Assembly: GCA_023700805.1 (NCBI GenBank)
Contig: JAMPYF010000023.1
Span: 1-64,000, forward strand
Source: Sulfuritalea sp.
GTDB taxonomy: Bacteria > Pseudomonadota > Gammaproteobacteria > Burkholderiales > Rhodocyclaceae
Direction: 5' to 3'
DNA length: 64,000 bases
Below, piece by piece: positions 1 through 9,697 of the stretch. Made by a program: the position numbers and the translations under genes. How positions within the stretch are numbered: the stretch's first letter is position 1; each line of letters begins with the position of its first letter. The notes beneath the pieces were generated by a model that saw only the letters and a program-made list of their open reading frames with translations, did not search any database and was not told the origin of the DNA.

Positions 1-356
1 GCCGCCTTGATTCAATCCCCATAGCGTCACCGCCTGCGCGGCGGTTCAGTCCAACAGGATTTTTAGCCTACCGGTCGCGGTGGTGGCGCCGCGCCGCTCA
101 CCGAACTCTGCACGCCGCGTCCGCCAGGCTAAAAACCCTCTGCCTTATGGAAAGCTTTGCATAAGGCCGCACCTGCCTCATGCCGACCGCATCAGGCAAC
201 AACTCGGCCTTTGCTGACATACTCTTATTACTCACCGGGTGCCCAGATTGCTGCCCTAAGCGACCGAACTAAGCTCTCAGTTGAAAGAGGGGGGACCTCT
301 ATTGCCGTCGTCCCCTGATGAGCATAAAATAAGTAGCAATTCACAAAATATTTTAT
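1..356. other. Non-coding left edge with inverted repeats
   Basis: No convincing gene is seen here. Three inverted repeats follow one another: TTTTTAGCCT (60-69) with AGGCTAAAAA (126-135); GCCTTATG (142-149) with CATAAGGC (160-167), whose loop holds the palindrome AAAGCTTT; and TGCCTCATGC (174-183) with GCATCAGGCA (189-198, one mismatch). Positions 320-356 are very AT-rich, as expected for a promoter ahead of the regulator that starts at 357, but I cannot place a confident -35/-10 pair. The repeats could be the tail of an upstream mobile element, a structured RNA, or operators. Confidence 0.5.
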
Positions 357-1871
357 ATGGCCTCTGCTAACACCGAACGTGATCTGTTTGCATGGATCGG
401 CCGCACCGACCTAAAGGCTGCCGCCGGAGATCCCGATGCTGGCAGTGGGCCGATTGCGCAGGCGGTGCTGGCAGAGCCTTACCAGGCCATCCACCTGCTC
501 AGCGACTTTTCGGCCGAAGAAACCAAGGGATATGTAAAGTGGCTCAGCGACCAAACAAATGCGAAGGTTCAGCCCTATCCCTCCAAACTGTCATCGCCTA
601 CCAATTTTGGGGAAATTTACGAAGCGGTGACGACGGTCCTTGATCGGCTACAGGCAATCAAGAACCAGCTGACGTTTCACTTGAGCCCCGGCACACCTGC
701 TATGGCCGCTGTCTGGATCCTTCTTGCAAAAACCACATGGCCCGCCCGCCTCATCCAGACCTCGTCACAGGCTGGGGTACAAGTGGCCGACGTCCCCTTT
801 GATATTGCGGCCGAATTCATCCCTAAACTCCTTCAGCAGTCCGATGCACGTCTCGCTTCCATGGCTCAGGGCGCACCGGATGAAACAGCTGAATTCAGCA
901 GCATCATTCATCGCAGTCCCGTCATGGCCCGCGTCATTGCGCAGGCAAAGCGCATTGCCATTCGCTCGATCCCGGTATTGATCGAAGGCGAAAGTGGTAC
1001 CGGCAAGGAACTGATGGCTCGGGCCATACACAAGGCTAGCCCTCGCGCGGCAAAGGCATTCATTTCGGTCAATTGCGGCGCCATCCCGCCTGAACTGGTC
1101 GAATCCGAATTCTTCGGCCACAAGAAAGGCTCCTTTACTGGCGCCGTCTCTGACCGCAAGGGGCATTTCGAGCGCGCGGATGGGGGCAGCATCTTCCTCG
1201 ACGAAATCGGCGAACTCCCCAAGGCGATCCAGGTCAAGCTGTTGCGCACCCTGCAAGAGGGCGAGGTGACACCGGTCGGTTCCAGCGAGCCACGGAAAAT
1301 TGATGTCCGGGTCATTGCCGCGACGAACCGCACATTAATCGAGGAAGTCGCCGCGGGCCATTTTCGCGAAGACCTGTTCTATCGCCTCGCCGTGGCAATT
1401 ATCAAACTGCCTCCACTGCGAGCTCGCTCAGGCGATATTTCCCTGCTAATCGAGAAACTCCTGCAGCAGGTCAATGATGCCGCCACGGATCTCGGCATCA
1501 AGCACAAGAAAATCTCTGCTAGCGCAAAGAATCTTATGCTCCAGCACGCCTGGCCAGGAAATATTCGGGAGTTGCTCAACACCTTGCAGCGGGCAGCCGT
1601 ATGGTCTGACGACGAGGTGATTGGGGTGGACGCAATCAAGGACGCAATCCAGCTGTCCCCACGTACTGCACCGGGTGCGGACAATATTCTGAATCGCCCC
1701 GTGGAAGCAGGGATAGAGCTGGAATCGCTCATGGCTCAAGTGGCGCGGCACTACATCGAACGCGCGCTGGAGAACACTCGCAACAACAAGACGCAAGCCG
1801 CGAAATTACTGGGTTTCGGCAACTACCAGACCTTCACCAACTGGATGAATCGCTACGGAGTATCCGGGTGA
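357..1871 (+). CDS. Sigma54-dependent activator with CARF/RtcR-like sensor domain
   Basis: A 504-residue enhancer-binding protein that should remodel sigma54-RNA polymerase when its sensor domain is engaged. Residues about 1-165 form an alpha/beta sensor region; the hydrophobic strand followed by LSPGTPAM (109-116) and a helix is what CARF domains and the RtcR amino terminus show at their ligand loop. Residues 180-405 are a full AAA+ module: Walker A GESGTGKE (211-218), the sigma54-contacting loop as GSFTGA (258-263, GAFTGA in most relatives), and Walker B LDEIGE near 281. A Fis-type helix-turn-helix closes the protein (about 476-503). The start lacks a clear Shine-Dalgarno but fits the domain length. 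Its partner is evident: a consensus -24/-12 promoter lies 22 bases after its stop, ahead of a restriction operon. The CARF assignment rests on motif pattern only; the AAA+ and HTH parts are certain. Confidence 0.87.
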   Translation: MASANTERDLFAWIGRTDLKAAAGDPDAGSGPIAQAVLAEPYQAIHLLSDFSAEETKGYVKWLSDQTNAKVQPYPSKLSSPTNFGEIYEAVTTVLDRLQAIKNQLTFHLSPGTPAMAAVWILLAKTTWPARLIQTSSQAGVQVADVPFDIAAEFIPKLLQQSDARLASMAQGAPDETAEFSSIIHRSPVMARVIAQAKRIAIRSIPVLIEGESGTGKELMARAIHKASPRAAKAFISVNCGAIPPELVESEFFGHKKGSFTGAVSDRKGHFERADGGSIFLDEIGELPKAIQVKLLRTLQEGEVTPVGSSEPRKIDVRVIAATNRTLIEEVAAGHFREDLFYRLAVAIIKLPPLRARSGDISLLIEKLLQQVNDAATDLGIKHKKISASAKNLMLQHAWPGNIRELLNTLQRAAVWSDDEVIGVDAIKDAIQLSPRTAPGADNILNRPVEAGIELESLMAQVARHYIERALENTRNNKTQAAKLLGFGNYQTFTNWMNRYGVSG

Positions 1872-1892
1872 TGCATGTCGAATTTAATGGGC

Positions 1893-1908
1893 TGGCACAC
1901 CGCTTGCT
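1893..1908 (+). promoter_or_regulatory. Sigma54 (-24/-12) promoter of the restriction operon
   Basis: The sequence TGGCACACCGCTTGCT matches the sigma54 consensus TGGCACG-N4-TTGCW, with exactly ten bases between the invariant GG and GC. If C1907 is -12, transcription starts near 1919, giving a leader of about 34 bases to the ATG at 1953. It lies between a sigma54 activator gene and hsdR, the expected place. Upstream activator sites would fall in the 3' end of the regulator gene; I did not identify them. Confidence 0.85.
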
Positions 1909-1952
1909 GATAGGGGTACATCCTTCAACAAAATGTGCTGCCAATAAAGACC

Positions 1953-4900
1953 ATGGACTCCCCCGTTACCAATCCACTGACGCAATCGGCCTCCCCGGTC
2001 GAAGGGGGTGTCGTGCAATCTAAGAACTTCGAATTCCTGCGCAATGCGCGCGGCGACCTTGCAGCGCTGGGCGGTTTCGCCGAGCACTATGCCTTCAATG
2101 ATCCTGCAAGCGCACTGGCCAAGTTGCGGCTGTTCGCCGAGCGTGTCGTGGATCTGGTCTATGACACGTTCCGCCTTCCCAAGCCCTACCAGCCCAATCT
2201 GAATGACCTCCTGAATGAGGATGCCTTCCGCAGTCGTGTACCGACGGTTGTCCTGACCAAATTGCATGGACTGCGTATGCACGGCAACAAGGCCGTCCAC
2301 GCCAACCAGGGCACAACGCCGACCGCATTGGCCATGGTGCGGGAAGCATTCGACATCGCGCGTTGGGTTTTTGTGACGTTCGATAATGGCCAAGTGGCGG
2401 GCATCCCTGCCTATACCCAGCCAACGCCGCCAGCCGATGCGAAGAAACTGGAGAAGGATCGCCAGCGCCTTCTCGCCCAGATCGCCGAGCAAGAGCAGCA
2501 AATGCAAGCGGTGCTCGAACAACTGGAAGCTACCAAAGCACAACAAGCCGCCGTTGAGCGCACCGCCGAAGAGCTGGCGCAGTTGGTCGCCAACGGCAAT
2601 GCGGCCGTCAATCAACTCGCTTTCGACGAAGCCACGACCCGTCAACGCCTCATCGATGCCATGCTGGTATCGGCACGTTGGAAAGTTGGTCAGGCAGGCG
2701 CGTCGACTGAAGAAGTCGGTCAGGAAGTCGAGATCCCGCAGCCGCAGAACAAAACCGGCATCGGCTACGCCGACTATGTCCTGTGGGACGACAACGGCAA
2801 ACCGCTGGCTGTTATCGAAGCCAAGCGAACCGCCAAGGATGCGGAAGCCGGTCGAACCCAGGCCAAGCTTTACGCCGACGGCCTGGAACAGAAACACGGC
2901 CAGCGGCCGGTCATTTTCTATACCAACGGCTTCGATATCTATATCTGGGACGACGTACAGAAACAAACGCCCCGCCGCCTGTTCGGTTTCTATTCCAAGG
3001 AAAGCCTCCAGTACCTGATCTTCCAGCGCAACGAGAAGCTGAGCCTGGATGCCATCAACCCGAAGGCCGAGATCGCTAGCCGGATGTATCAGATCGAGAC
3101 CATCAAGCGCATCTGCGACCGCTTCAGCCAGGGTTACCGCAAATCCCTGGTGGTTCTGGCTACAGGTACCGGCAAGACCCGTGTCGCCGTCTCTCTCTGC
3201 GATGTTCTATCACGGGCACGCTGGGCAAAACGCATTCTTTTCCTCTGCGACCGTCGCGAACTGCGCAAGCAGGCCGATGATGTGTTCAAGGAGTTTCTGC
3301 CGGGTGAACCGCGCATCCACATCAATGCCAATACCGCTGGCGATGTCACCAACCGCATCTATCTGGCCACCTATCCGGCGATGATGCAGTGTTACGAAAT
3401 GTTCGATGTCGGCTATTTCGACCTCATCATTGCCGACGAGTCGCACCGCAGCATCTATAACCGCTACCGTGATTTGTTTGTCTATTTTGATGCGCTGCAG
3501 GTCGGTCTGACCGCAACGCCGGTCAAGTTCATCACGCGCAATACCTTCAAGCTGTTCTCCTGCGAGGATGGTGATCCGACGTCCTATTTTGGCTACCAGG
3601 AAGCGATCAGCCACACGCCGCCATATCTCGTCCCCTTCGAGGTTTACACCCACACCACTGAATTCCTGCGTCGTGGCATCAAGTACAACCAACTCTCCGC
3701 AGAGCAGCGCGAGCAGCTTGAAAACGACGAGCCCGATGCCCAGACGATCGCCTACGATGACACCGAGGTTGACCGGGCCGTATTCAACAAGGACACCAAC
3801 CGCGCCATTCTGCGCAACCTGATGGAGAACGGCATCAAGGATGTCAACGGCGCCCATCCGGGCAAAACCATCATTTTTGCCCGCAACCACAATCACGCCG
3901 TGTTGCTGCAGGAACTGTTCGACGATATGTACCCGCAGTACGGCGGGGAGTTCTGCCGGGTGATCGACAACTACGATACCCGCGCCGAGCAACTGATCGA
4001 CGATTTCAAAGACCCCAAGAACACGCTCACCATCGCCATATCGGTCGACATGCTGGACACAGGCATTGATGTTCCCGAAGTCGTCAATCTGGTCTTCGCC
4101 AAACCGGTCAAGTCCTACGTCAAGTTCTGGCAGATGATCGGGCGTGGAACACGCCTGTGCCAGAACCTCAATGGCCCGGGCCAGGACAAGACCAAGTTCA
4201 GCATCTTCGATCACTGGGGTAATTTCGCCTATTTCGAAGAAAGCTACCGCGAGGCCAATCCCACAATCAGCAAGTCGCTGCTGCAAAAATTGTTTGAGGC
4301 ACGCCTGCAGTTGGCCGACGCAGCACTGTCTGCCGCCAACCCCGGTGCGTTCGATCTTGCCATCAAACTGATGCAGGCGGATATCGCAGCCTTGCCCGAA
4401 TCCACCATTGCCGTCCGCGAAAAGTGGCGCGAAGTACGTGAAATTCAGCGGCCAGGCGTATTGCCGGCACTCAGTGCAGCTACTCGTTCGTCCTTGCTCA
4501 AGGACATAGCGCCCCTGATGCAATGGCGCGATACCCGCAACTGGGATGATGCCTACCAGCTCGATCTGCTCGTATCCCGCATGCAGATCGAACTGCTCAA
4601 GAAGTCTGCCGTGTTCAATGATCTTCGGGATGATCTGATCGGTTTGGTAGCCCAGTTGCCGATCAACGTTAATGCCGTGCGCGACAAGCTGGAAACGATT
4701 GAGAAAGTCCGCAGTGGTGATTTCTGGAAGACCATGGTCGACCAAACCGATATCGCCGGCCTGGAAACGGTGCGTGAGGAACTACGCGGCATCATGCGGC
4801 ATCGCGTTGTGGGGCCGACCGTTGGTGGCAAGCCGCGAGTCCTCGATATCACCGAAGACGCCTCGAAGATCGAGTTCGCACGCCATATCCCGAAACTGGA

Positions 4901-5402
4901 AGGCACGGAGCTGGTCGCTTACCGGCAGCGCGTCGAGCAGGTACTCACGGCGCTGTTCGATGCCAATCCGACCTTGCGCAAGATTCGGCGCGGTGAAGCC
5001 GTTGGCGAAGCCGACCTTAACACTCTGGTCAGCCTGGTACTCACCCAGCACCCGGACGTCAATCTGGCTTGGCTGACTGAGTTCTACCCGGACACCGCTG
5101 GCGATCTGGCCACGGCGATTCGTACCATCGTTGGCATGGAGCCAGAAGTGGTTGCCGAACGTTTCGCGAACTTTTTCACGCGCCATCCGCAAATGTCAGC
5201 CAAGCAGCAGCGCTTTATGGCGCTGTTGCAGAACCACATCGCCAAGTTTGGCGTCGTGACGCTCGACAAACTTTATGAGTCGCCCTTTACCCAGGTCAGC
5301 GAAGAAGGTCCGGATGGCATTTTCGATAATGCCGCCGTCGAAGACCTGATCGCCGTGATCGACGGTTTTGGCCCGGCAAGCGAGCCACGCGCCAACCAAT
5401 AA
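1953..5402 (+). CDS. hsdR: Type I restriction endonuclease subunit HsdR
   Basis: Motor and nuclease subunit of a type I restriction-modification complex, translocating and cutting unmodified DNA together with HsdM2S. The amino-terminal 120 residues resemble the DUF4145-like extension found on many HsdR proteins, followed by a glutamine-rich coiled coil. The nuclease domain carries a PD-(D/E)xK core: [10 protein letters not shown] followed by IEAKR near residue 288. The SF2 helicase has Walker A TGTGKT (about 403), a DESH box (about 494) and motif VI in QMIGRGTRL. About 1150 residues is normal. GTG 1935 is an alternative start, but the ATG at 1953 has AAAGA just before it and leaves room for the leader from the sigma54 promoter. 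The rmuC gene follows after 18 bases. Confidence 0.95.
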   Translation: MDSPVTNPLTQSASPVEGGVVQSKNFEFLRNARGDLAALGGFAEHYAFNDPASALAKLRLFAERVVDLVYDTFRLPKPYQPNLNDLLNEDAFRSRVPTVVLTKLHGLRMHGNKAVHANQGTTPTALAMVREAFDIARWVFVTFDNGQVAGIPAYTQPTPPADAKKLEKDRQRLLAQIAEQEQQMQAVLEQLEATKAQQAAVERTAEELAQLVANGNAAVNQLAFDEATTRQRLIDAMLVSARWKVGQAGASTEEVGQEVEIPQPQNKTGIGYADYVLWDDNGKPLAVIEAKRTAKDAEAGRTQAKLYADGLEQKHGQRPVIFYTNGFDIYIWDDVQKQTPRRLFGFYSKESLQYLIFQRNEKLSLDAINPKAEIASRMYQIETIKRICDRFSQGYRKSLVVLATGTGKTRVAVSLCDVLSRARWAKRILFLCDRRELRKQADDVFKEFLPGEPRIHINANTAGDVTNRIYLATYPAMMQCYEMFDVGYFDLIIADESHRSIYNRYRDLFVYFDALQVGLTATPVKFITRNTFKLFSCEDGDPTSYFGYQEAISHTPPYLVPFEVYTHTTEFLRRGIKYNQLSAEQREQLENDEPDAQTIAYDDTEVDRAVFNKDTNRAILRNLMENGIKDVNGAHPGKTIIFARNHNHAVLLQELFDDMYPQYGGEFCRVIDNYDTRAEQLIDDFKDPKNTLTIAISVDMLDTGIDVPEVVNLVFAKPVKSYVKFWQMIGRGTRLCQNLNGPGQDKTKFSIFDHWGNFAYFEESYREANPTISKSLLQKLFEARLQLADAALSAANPGAFDLAIKLMQADIAALPESTIAVREKWREVREIQRPGVLPALSAATRSSLLKDIAPLMQWRDTRNWDDAYQLDLLVSRMQIELLKKSAVFNDLRDDLIGLVAQLPINVNAVRDKLETIEKVRSGDFWKTMVDQTDIAGLETVREELRGIMRHRVVGPTVGGKPRVLDITEDASKIEFARHIPKLEGTELVAYRQRVEQVLTALFDANPTLRKIRRGEAVGEADLNTLVSLVLTQHPDVNLAWLTEFYPDTAGDLATAIRTIVGMEPEVVAERFANFFTRHPQMSAKQQRFMALLQNHIAKFGVVTLDKLYESPFTQVSEEGPDGIFDNAAVEDLIAVIDGFGPASEPRANQ

Positions 5403-5420
5403 CAAGAACAGGACAAGCTC

Positions 5421-7064
5421 ATGGACAGCCAACTTCTCACCCTCATTGCTGCCGGCATCGGTCTCGCCATCGGCGCAGCTGTCACTTGGCTGCTGACCCG
5501 GGGTCGGATTGCGGCTGCCATTCAACAAGGTCGTGCCGAACTCGCCGTTGATCTGGCCACCGCCACCGAGCGCGCTCGCGCCAACGATGCAGAACTGGCC
5601 AAACTCAATACCGCTCACGAGACCCTGAAGACCCAGACTAGCGAATTTCGCGACGCGCTCGATCAGGCACGGGATGACCTTGCCAAGCTGACCGAACGCG
5701 CCAGCCGTATTCCCGGCCTCGAAGCCACGCTTAACGAGGCCGAGCAAACCCTGAACACTACGCGGCAACAAGCGGCGGATCTGCGCGAAGCATCCGGGCG
5801 CCTCACCGCCGAGCTGAAAGCAGAGCGCGATTTGCTGACGCAAATGCGCAGCGACTGGCAAACTGAAAAATCATTGCGCGAGCAAGCCGAATCCAAACTC
5901 GGCGAACTAACCACCGAACTCGCCGAATTGACTACCCGGCTCGATGCCGAACGCAGCCAGGCCGCAGAAAAGCTGGCCCTTCTGCTCGAAGCCAAGGAAG
6001 CCTTGTCTAATCAGTTCAAGAGCCTGGCCAACGACATCCTTGAAGAAAAATCGAAACGCTTCACCGAACAAAACCAGACCAACATCGGCCAGCTGCTCAA
6101 TCCGCTCAAGGAACGAATGACCGAGTTCAAGGCCAAGGTGGAAGAGATCCACACAAAGGACACCGAGCAGCAAGCCACGCTCAAGGCCGAGCTGTCACAA
6201 CTCAAAGACCTGAACCGTCAAATGACCGAAGAGGCCCACGGTCTGGCGACCGCCCTCAAGGGGCAGGCCAAGAAGCAGGGCAACTGGGGCGAACTGGTGC
6301 TCGGCAATGTGCTCGATCGTTCCGGCCTGCGTGAAGGCAAAGATTTCAAGCGCGAAGTAAGCTTCAACACCGAAGACGGGCGCAAGCGTCCTGACGTGGT
6401 GATCTACCTGCCGCAGGCGAAGCATCTCGTCATCGACGCTAAGGTTTCGCTGAATGCCTATACCCGCTATGTCAATGCCGAGGACGATCTGGATCGCCAG
6501 CAGGCCCTGCATGAGCATGTCAATGCCGTGGCTAGCCGTATTCAGGAACTCTCGAATCGCGCTTACTTTGAACTTCCCGGTCTCAACACGCCCGAGATGG
6601 TCTTCATGTTCATCCCCATCGAATCGGCATTCGTCGAAGCCCTGCGTGCCGACGAGAGCTTGTTCCAGAAAGCCATCGAGCAGAACGTGCTGGTTGCAAC
6701 ACCGACCACATTGCTCACCAGCCTGAACATCGTGCGCCAGCTCTGGCGCTTCGAGGAACAGAACGCCCACACTGCCGAACTCGCCGATCGCGCAAGCAAG
6801 GTCTACAAGAAGCTCGTCAGTTTCCTTGGCAGCATGGAAGCCGTCGGCAAGCAGCTCGACAAGGCCAAAGAGTCCTTCGGCACAGCCATGGGACAACTCT
6901 ATACCGGCAAGGGCAATCTGATTGGCCAAGCCAAGGAATTTGAAAAGCTGGGCGTGTCGGTGCAAACACCCTTGCCCGACCATCTGGTGGCCAAGGCCGC
7001 CCTCGAACTTGAACACCTGCCCGAGATCGCCGACGGCACGGAACTGGAAACTACGCAATCATGA
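5421..7064 (+). CDS. rmuC: RmuC-family nuclease-like protein inside the restriction operon
   Basis: A 547-residue RmuC-type protein. Residues 5-25 form a membrane anchor, 30-270 a long Glu/Gln/Ala-rich coiled coil, and 285-480 the RmuC domain, a PD-(D/E)xK-like fold with RPDVVIYLP followed by LVIDAKVSL, giving the D and D-x-K pattern of the family. Chromosomal RmuC limits inversions at short repeats; copies between hsdR and hsdM are a recurrent arrangement whose role in restriction is unclear. The stop overlaps the hsdM start by four bases (ATGA), so translation is coupled. It may process or hold DNA at the membrane during restriction; that is inference. Confidence 0.9.
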   Translation: MDSQLLTLIAAGIGLAIGAAVTWLLTRGRIAAAIQQGRAELAVDLATATERARANDAELAKLNTAHETLKTQTSEFRDALDQARDDLAKLTERASRIPGLEATLNEAEQTLNTTRQQAADLREASGRLTAELKAERDLLTQMRSDWQTEKSLREQAESKLGELTTELAELTTRLDAERSQAAEKLALLLEAKEALSNQFKSLANDILEEKSKRFTEQNQTNIGQLLNPLKERMTEFKAKVEEIHTKDTEQQATLKAELSQLKDLNRQMTEEAHGLATALKGQAKKQGNWGELVLGNVLDRSGLREGKDFKREVSFNTEDGRKRPDVVIYLPQAKHLVIDAKVSLNAYTRYVNAEDDLDRQQALHEHVNAVASRIQELSNRAYFELPGLNTPEMVFMFIPIESAFVEALRADESLFQKAIEQNVLVATPTTLLTSLNIVRQLWRFEEQNAHTAELADRASKVYKKLVSFLGSMEAVGKQLDKAKESFGTAMGQLYTGKGNLIGQAKEFEKLGVSVQTPLPDHLVAKAALELEHLPEIADGTELETTQS

Positions 7065-8572
7065 TCACCAATCAACTCAAGAATGATATCGACAAGCTCT
7101 GGGATGAATTCTGGACCGGTGGCATCACCAACCCGCTCACCGTCATCGAACAGATTTCCTTTCTGATGTTCGCGCGCCTGCTCGACATCGACGAAACCCG
7201 TCACGAAAAGCTGGCGGGCCGTACCGGCAAATCACCGCACAAGAATTTCGGCCCCGACCAGCAAAGCTTGCGCTGGAAAAACTGGAGCAACTACGGCAAC
7301 GAAGAAATGTTGCGTCATGTGCGCGACCAGGTATTCCCTCACCTTCGTGATCTCGGCGGCAAGAACACCACCTTTGGCGAGTACATGAAGGACGCCACTT
7401 GCCTGATTCAGAAAGCCAACCTTCTAGTTTCCGCCGTTACTCAGATAACCCTGCTGCCACTGGGCAACAGTGACATAAAGGGCGATCTATACGAGCACAT
7501 GCTGAAAAGGCTAAGTACAGCTGGTATCAACGGCCAGTTTCGCACCCCTCGGCACATCATCAGGCTCATGGTCGAAATGCTCGACCCAAAACCCACTGAA
7601 GTGGTGGGCGATCCAGCTTGCGGTACGGCAGGCTTCCTCGTTGGCACCATGGAATACCTTCGCCAGAGATATTCGTCGCCCGAACTGGTGGAAACCTTCG
7701 AGGACGGCAGCAAGGGTTATCCCGGCGACCGGTTGGAGCCCTACCGCGAGCACATCCAGAACGGCTTGTTCCACGGCTTCGACTTCGACGTGACCATGCT
7801 CCGCATCGCTGCCATGAACCTGATGCTGCACGGCGTCGAGAACCCGGACATTCATTACCAGGACACACTCTCCAAGAACTTTCCGGAAAAATTCCGCCAG
7901 CAAGCCGAGTCTGGTTTCGATGTCATCCTGGCCAATCCGCCATTCAAGGGCAGCCTGGACGAGGAAGATGTCCATCCCTCCCTGCTGAAGAAGGTTAAGA
8001 CCAAGAAGACCGAATTGCTGTTCGTCGCACTCATCATGCGCATGCTCAAGAACGGTGGCCGCTCGGCCACCATCGTCCCGGATGGCGTGCTGTTCGGTTC
8101 CAGCAAGGCACACGTTGCCTTGCGCCAGCATCTGATCGACGAAAACCAACTGGAGGCTGTCATTTCACTGCCCTCTGGAGTGTTCAAACCCTACGCGGGC
8201 GTCTCTACGGCCATTCTGATCTTCACCAAGGGCGGGCAGACTGGAGATGTCCTGTTCTATGACGTGCAGGCCGATGGCTACTCGCTCGATGACAAGAGGC
8301 AGGAGATTGCGGAGAGCGATCTGCCCGATGTACTGGAAAAGTTCCAACAGCGCCGTCTCGCCAGCGCCGACTTTTCGGATAGAACAGCCAAAGCCTTTTC
8401 TATTTCTGTTGGCGATATTCGAAATCAGAAATATGACCTGTCGCTCAATAGGTATAAAGAGTCCGTGCAGGGGGAAATAGTCTTTGACTCTCCCCAAGAA
8501 ATACTAGATCGGATGCAAGTACTTGAAAGTGAGATCCAAGCGGAGATTCTCACTCTGAAGGGGATGGCATGA
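7061..8572 (+). CDS. hsdM: Type I N6-adenine DNA methyltransferase subunit HsdM
   Basis: A 503-residue modification subunit that uses S-adenosylmethionine to methylate adenine at the site chosen by HsdS, and also serves the restriction complex. Residues 1-130 are the helical HsdM amino-terminal domain. Motif I appears as [10 protein letters not shown] near residue 183 and the catalytic gamma-class motif as NPPF near 291. A carboxy-terminal helical region (about 430-503) should pack against HsdS. Start and stop both overlap neighbouring genes by four bases. Length and motifs are complete, so the gene looks functional. Confidence 0.96.
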   Translation: MITNQLKNDIDKLWDEFWTGGITNPLTVIEQISFLMFARLLDIDETRHEKLAGRTGKSPHKNFGPDQQSLRWKNWSNYGNEEMLRHVRDQVFPHLRDLGGKNTTFGEYMKDATCLIQKANLLVSAVTQITLLPLGNSDIKGDLYEHMLKRLSTAGINGQFRTPRHIIRLMVEMLDPKPTEVVGDPACGTAGFLVGTMEYLRQRYSSPELVETFEDGSKGYPGDRLEPYREHIQNGLFHGFDFDVTMLRIAAMNLMLHGVENPDIHYQDTLSKNFPEKFRQQAESGFDVILANPPFKGSLDEEDVHPSLLKKVKTKKTELLFVALIMRMLKNGGRSATIVPDGVLFGSSKAHVALRQHLIDENQLEAVISLPSGVFKPYAGVSTAILIFTKGGQTGDVLFYDVQADGYSLDDKRQEIAESDLPDVLEKFQQRRLASADFSDRTAKAFSISVGDIRNQKYDLSLNRYKESVQGEIVFDSPQEILDRMQVLESEIQAEILTLKGMA

Positions 8573-9687
8573 CTTTTCGTAAGCGGCTACGTATTGGAGA
8601 GATATGCAAAATTCACGGCGGCAAGCCTGCTCCGTCGGATGACGGGGCCTTTGATCCATCGGGAATTCCTTTTGTCAGGATGAAAGACCTCGGTAGATAT
8701 CACCACACTACGAATCTAACAAAAACCGATGATTGCATATCTGGCTTTTGGGCTTCAAAGAATGGCTACCGCCCGATTCCAACGGGCTGCATCCTGTTGC
8801 CCAGGAGTGGATCGGTAGGGTTAAATCATCGGGCGATCCTAGGGGTTGATGCCATCATTGTTAGCCATTTATGTGCGCTTGAAGTTATCGACAAATCAAT
8901 AATTGACGTCCAATTTCTGTACCGCTATTTATGCTCAATAAATTTTGACAGGATTACAAAGAAAACCACGGGGCTTGATGCGATTAACTTCTCAGATCTT
9001 GCTGAAGTTGAGATTCCACTGCCTTCTATTGACGAGCAACGCCGCATCGCTCTAGCCCTTGATAGAGCAGACTCAATCTGCAATAAGCGTCGTGAGGCAA
9101 TTCATCTCACTGATGAGTTCTTGCGCTCGGCTTACCTGACTACAGTCAAGGTCGCTCTGGGTGTTGGCGCTCCGCCCGTTTCACTCTTGGATATTTGCAA
9201 CATCACTACCGGTAAGCTTGATTCAAACGCAGCAGAGGATGACGGGAAATACCCATTTTTCACTTGCGCTCAGGAGACATCGAAAATCAACAGTTATGCT
9301 TTTGATTGCGAGGCACTTCTTCTTGCCGGTAACAATGCTAGTGGCGATTACTCAATCAAACACTACAAGGGTAAGTTCAATGCGTACCAACGTACTTATG
9401 TGTTATCGCTAAAAAATCAGGGCTACTCCTACGGCTTTTTTCGATATGCAATTCAAAGTAAGTTGCGCGATTTGAAGAGAATGTCCAAGGGAACAAATAC
9501 GAAATATCTGACACTGGGAATACTTGCCGAGCAGATGCTTGTTGTTCCTGATCAGACATCCCAGCAAAAATTTGCAGATGTCTATTTGAAGGTTGAACGC
9601 CACAAGCTACAAATGGAGCGCCACCTGAAAATGTCTGGCGAGTTGTATTCGTCGCTTGCAACACGTGCATTTAGCGGGCAGCTATAA
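8569..9687 (+). CDS. hsdS: Type I specificity subunit HsdS
   Basis: A 372-residue DNA-recognition subunit with two target-recognition domains (about 1-150 and 195-340), each followed by a conserved helix: [18 protein letters not shown] ends the first half, and the second ends in a related coiled region near 335-365. The two halves define the two parts of a bipartite DNA site, which cannot be predicted by eye. The gene is visibly richer in A+T than hsdR and hsdM, as usual for HsdS, whose recognition domains are often exchanged. It begins inside the hsdM stop (ATGA) and ends 10 bases before the ATPase gene. Confidence 0.92.
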   Translation: MTFRKRLRIGEICKIHGGKPAPSDDGAFDPSGIPFVRMKDLGRYHHTTNLTKTDDCISGFWASKNGYRPIPTGCILLPRSGSVGLNHRAILGVDAIIVSHLCALEVIDKSIIDVQFLYRYLCSINFDRITKKTTGLDAINFSDLAEVEIPLPSIDEQRRIALALDRADSICNKRREAIHLTDEFLRSAYLTTVKVALGVGAPPVSLLDICNITTGKLDSNAAEDDGKYPFFTCAQETSKINSYAFDCEALLLAGNNASGDYSIKHYKGKFNAYQRTYVLSLKNQGYSYGFFRYAIQSKLRDLKRMSKGTNTKYLTLGILAEQMLVVPDQTSQQKFADVYLKVERHKLQMERHLKMSGELYSSLATRAFSGQL

Positions 9688-9697
9688 GGAGCGAGCA

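Noticed and set aside
41-135. Possible integron attC-like site
   Set aside because: The 10-base inverted repeat suggests it, but the core GTTRRRY/RYYYAAC boxes are not in the right places and no integrase or cassette is visible.
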